Source of the DNA: Lachnospiraceae bacterium
Lineage (GTDB): Bacteria > Bacillota > Clostridia > Lachnospirales > Lachnospiraceae
DNA length: 32,574 nt
Direction of reading: 5' to 3'
NCBI GenBank assembly: GCA_030524525.1
Contig: JAUNGI010000032.1
Coordinates: 1-32,574, forward strand
Shown: positions 32,464 through 32,574 of the stretch, piece by piece
Layout of the letters: the number at the start of each line of letters is the position of its first letter
How positions within the stretch are numbered: position 1 is the first letter of the stretch
Translations under genes and position numbers: made by a program
Notes under the pieces: generated by a model
Told to the model about the DNA's origin: nothing
The model's database searches: none
The model's input: the letters and a program-made list of their open reading frames with translations, nothing else

Positions 32464-32492
32464 ACTATAGCATATTCATACCGGGAATTCAA
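32464..32492 (-). promoter_or_regulatory. promoter of the metF cluster
   Basis: On the minus strand TTGAAT (32487-32492) and TATAGT (32464-32469) are separated by 17 nt. The -10 is extended as TATGCTATAGT, the same pattern as the promoters at 4549 and 5956. Confidence 0.72.
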
Positions 32493-32521
32493 ACGGAATT
32501 GACGAACGCGGAAAAAACAGG

Positions 32522-32535
32522 TTGTAGGCTTACAA
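32522..32535. repeat. small inverted repeat upstream of the metF promoter
   Basis: TTGTA and TACAA are separated by GGCT about 30 bp upstream of the metF -35 box, followed by GTGTTACAC. It could be an operator or belong to a gene outside the window. Nothing else is recognisable in the last 80 bases. Confidence 0.3.
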
Positions 32536-32574
32536 TACATGTGTTACACCCGAACAAGAAAAAAAGTGCGAGAC

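Noticed and set aside
32420-32574. SAM or cobalamin riboswitch in front of metF
   Set aside because: The predicted transcript start leaves a leader of only about 40 nt, with no S-box or B12-box pattern and no terminator hairpin.

Overview
The window reads as ordinary chromosome of a Gram-positive, probably strictly anaerobic member of the Clostridia (Lachnospiraceae/Oscillospiraceae-like gut bacterium). The grounds are moderately high G+C, strong AGGAGG ribosome-binding sites, sigma-A promoters with TATGCTATA-type extended -10 boxes, an LtaS-type lipoteichoic acid synthase, a Bce-type peptide-resistance module, PlsY, lipoproteins with Gram-positive lipoboxes, and a B12-dependent methionine synthase whose activation domain is a separate protein. 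No tRNA, rRNA, CRISPR array, insertion sequence or phage gene was seen.

Left part (1-9,000, nearly all on the minus strand). A lipoprotein / ABC-2 permease / ABC ATPase operon (4398 down to 144) is followed by a solitary GH27 alpha-galactosidase-like enzyme (5917-4667) and a BceA/BceB-type ABC transporter (8979-6122). Two copies of a palindromic intergenic element, about 78 nt long, lie upstream of the lipoprotein gene and of bceA.

Middle-left (9,176-14,607, minus strand). One transcription unit runs cytidylate-kinase-like gene, yqeY, response regulator, Bce-type sensor kinase, plsY, and an MGDG-synthase/UgtP-like glycosyltransferase. It has a promoter at about 13,801-13,829 and a UUCG-loop terminator at 9,176-9,214. 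It joins antimicrobial-peptide sensing to glycerolipid and glycolipid synthesis. A small anchored protein of unknown function lies upstream with its own terminator.

Middle-right (14,817-18,870, plus strand). A MATE exporter is followed by an LtaS-type phosphoglycerol transferase with an additional C-terminal beta domain, then a four-helix membrane protein and a clear terminator. The glycosyltransferase (glycolipid anchor) and the LtaS-like enzyme (polymer) could belong to one lipoteichoic-acid-like pathway.

The most interesting segment is 18,899-21,829. A 46-residue peptide gene (21,243-21,103), easily missed because of its size, carries three ACGX tetrapeptides behind a leader-like N-terminus. 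It is followed by a hairpin, a radical SAM/SPASM maturase and, translationally coupled to the maturase, a medium-chain dehydrogenase/reductase. A divergent HxlR-family regulator with an N-terminal cysteine and repeat elements between the two promoters complete the locus. This looks like a compact RiPP (ribosomally made, modified peptide) locus of the ACGX type, possibly under thiol/electrophile control.

Right part (21,944-32,574, minus strand). One long tightly packed cluster runs metF, methionine synthase activation protein, metH, pth, mfd, a PrsA-like foldase lipoprotein and a membrane metallophosphoesterase. It has a good promoter in front of metF, a possible multi-branched RNA structure between mfd and the foldase gene, and 36-bp tandem repeats at its 3' end.
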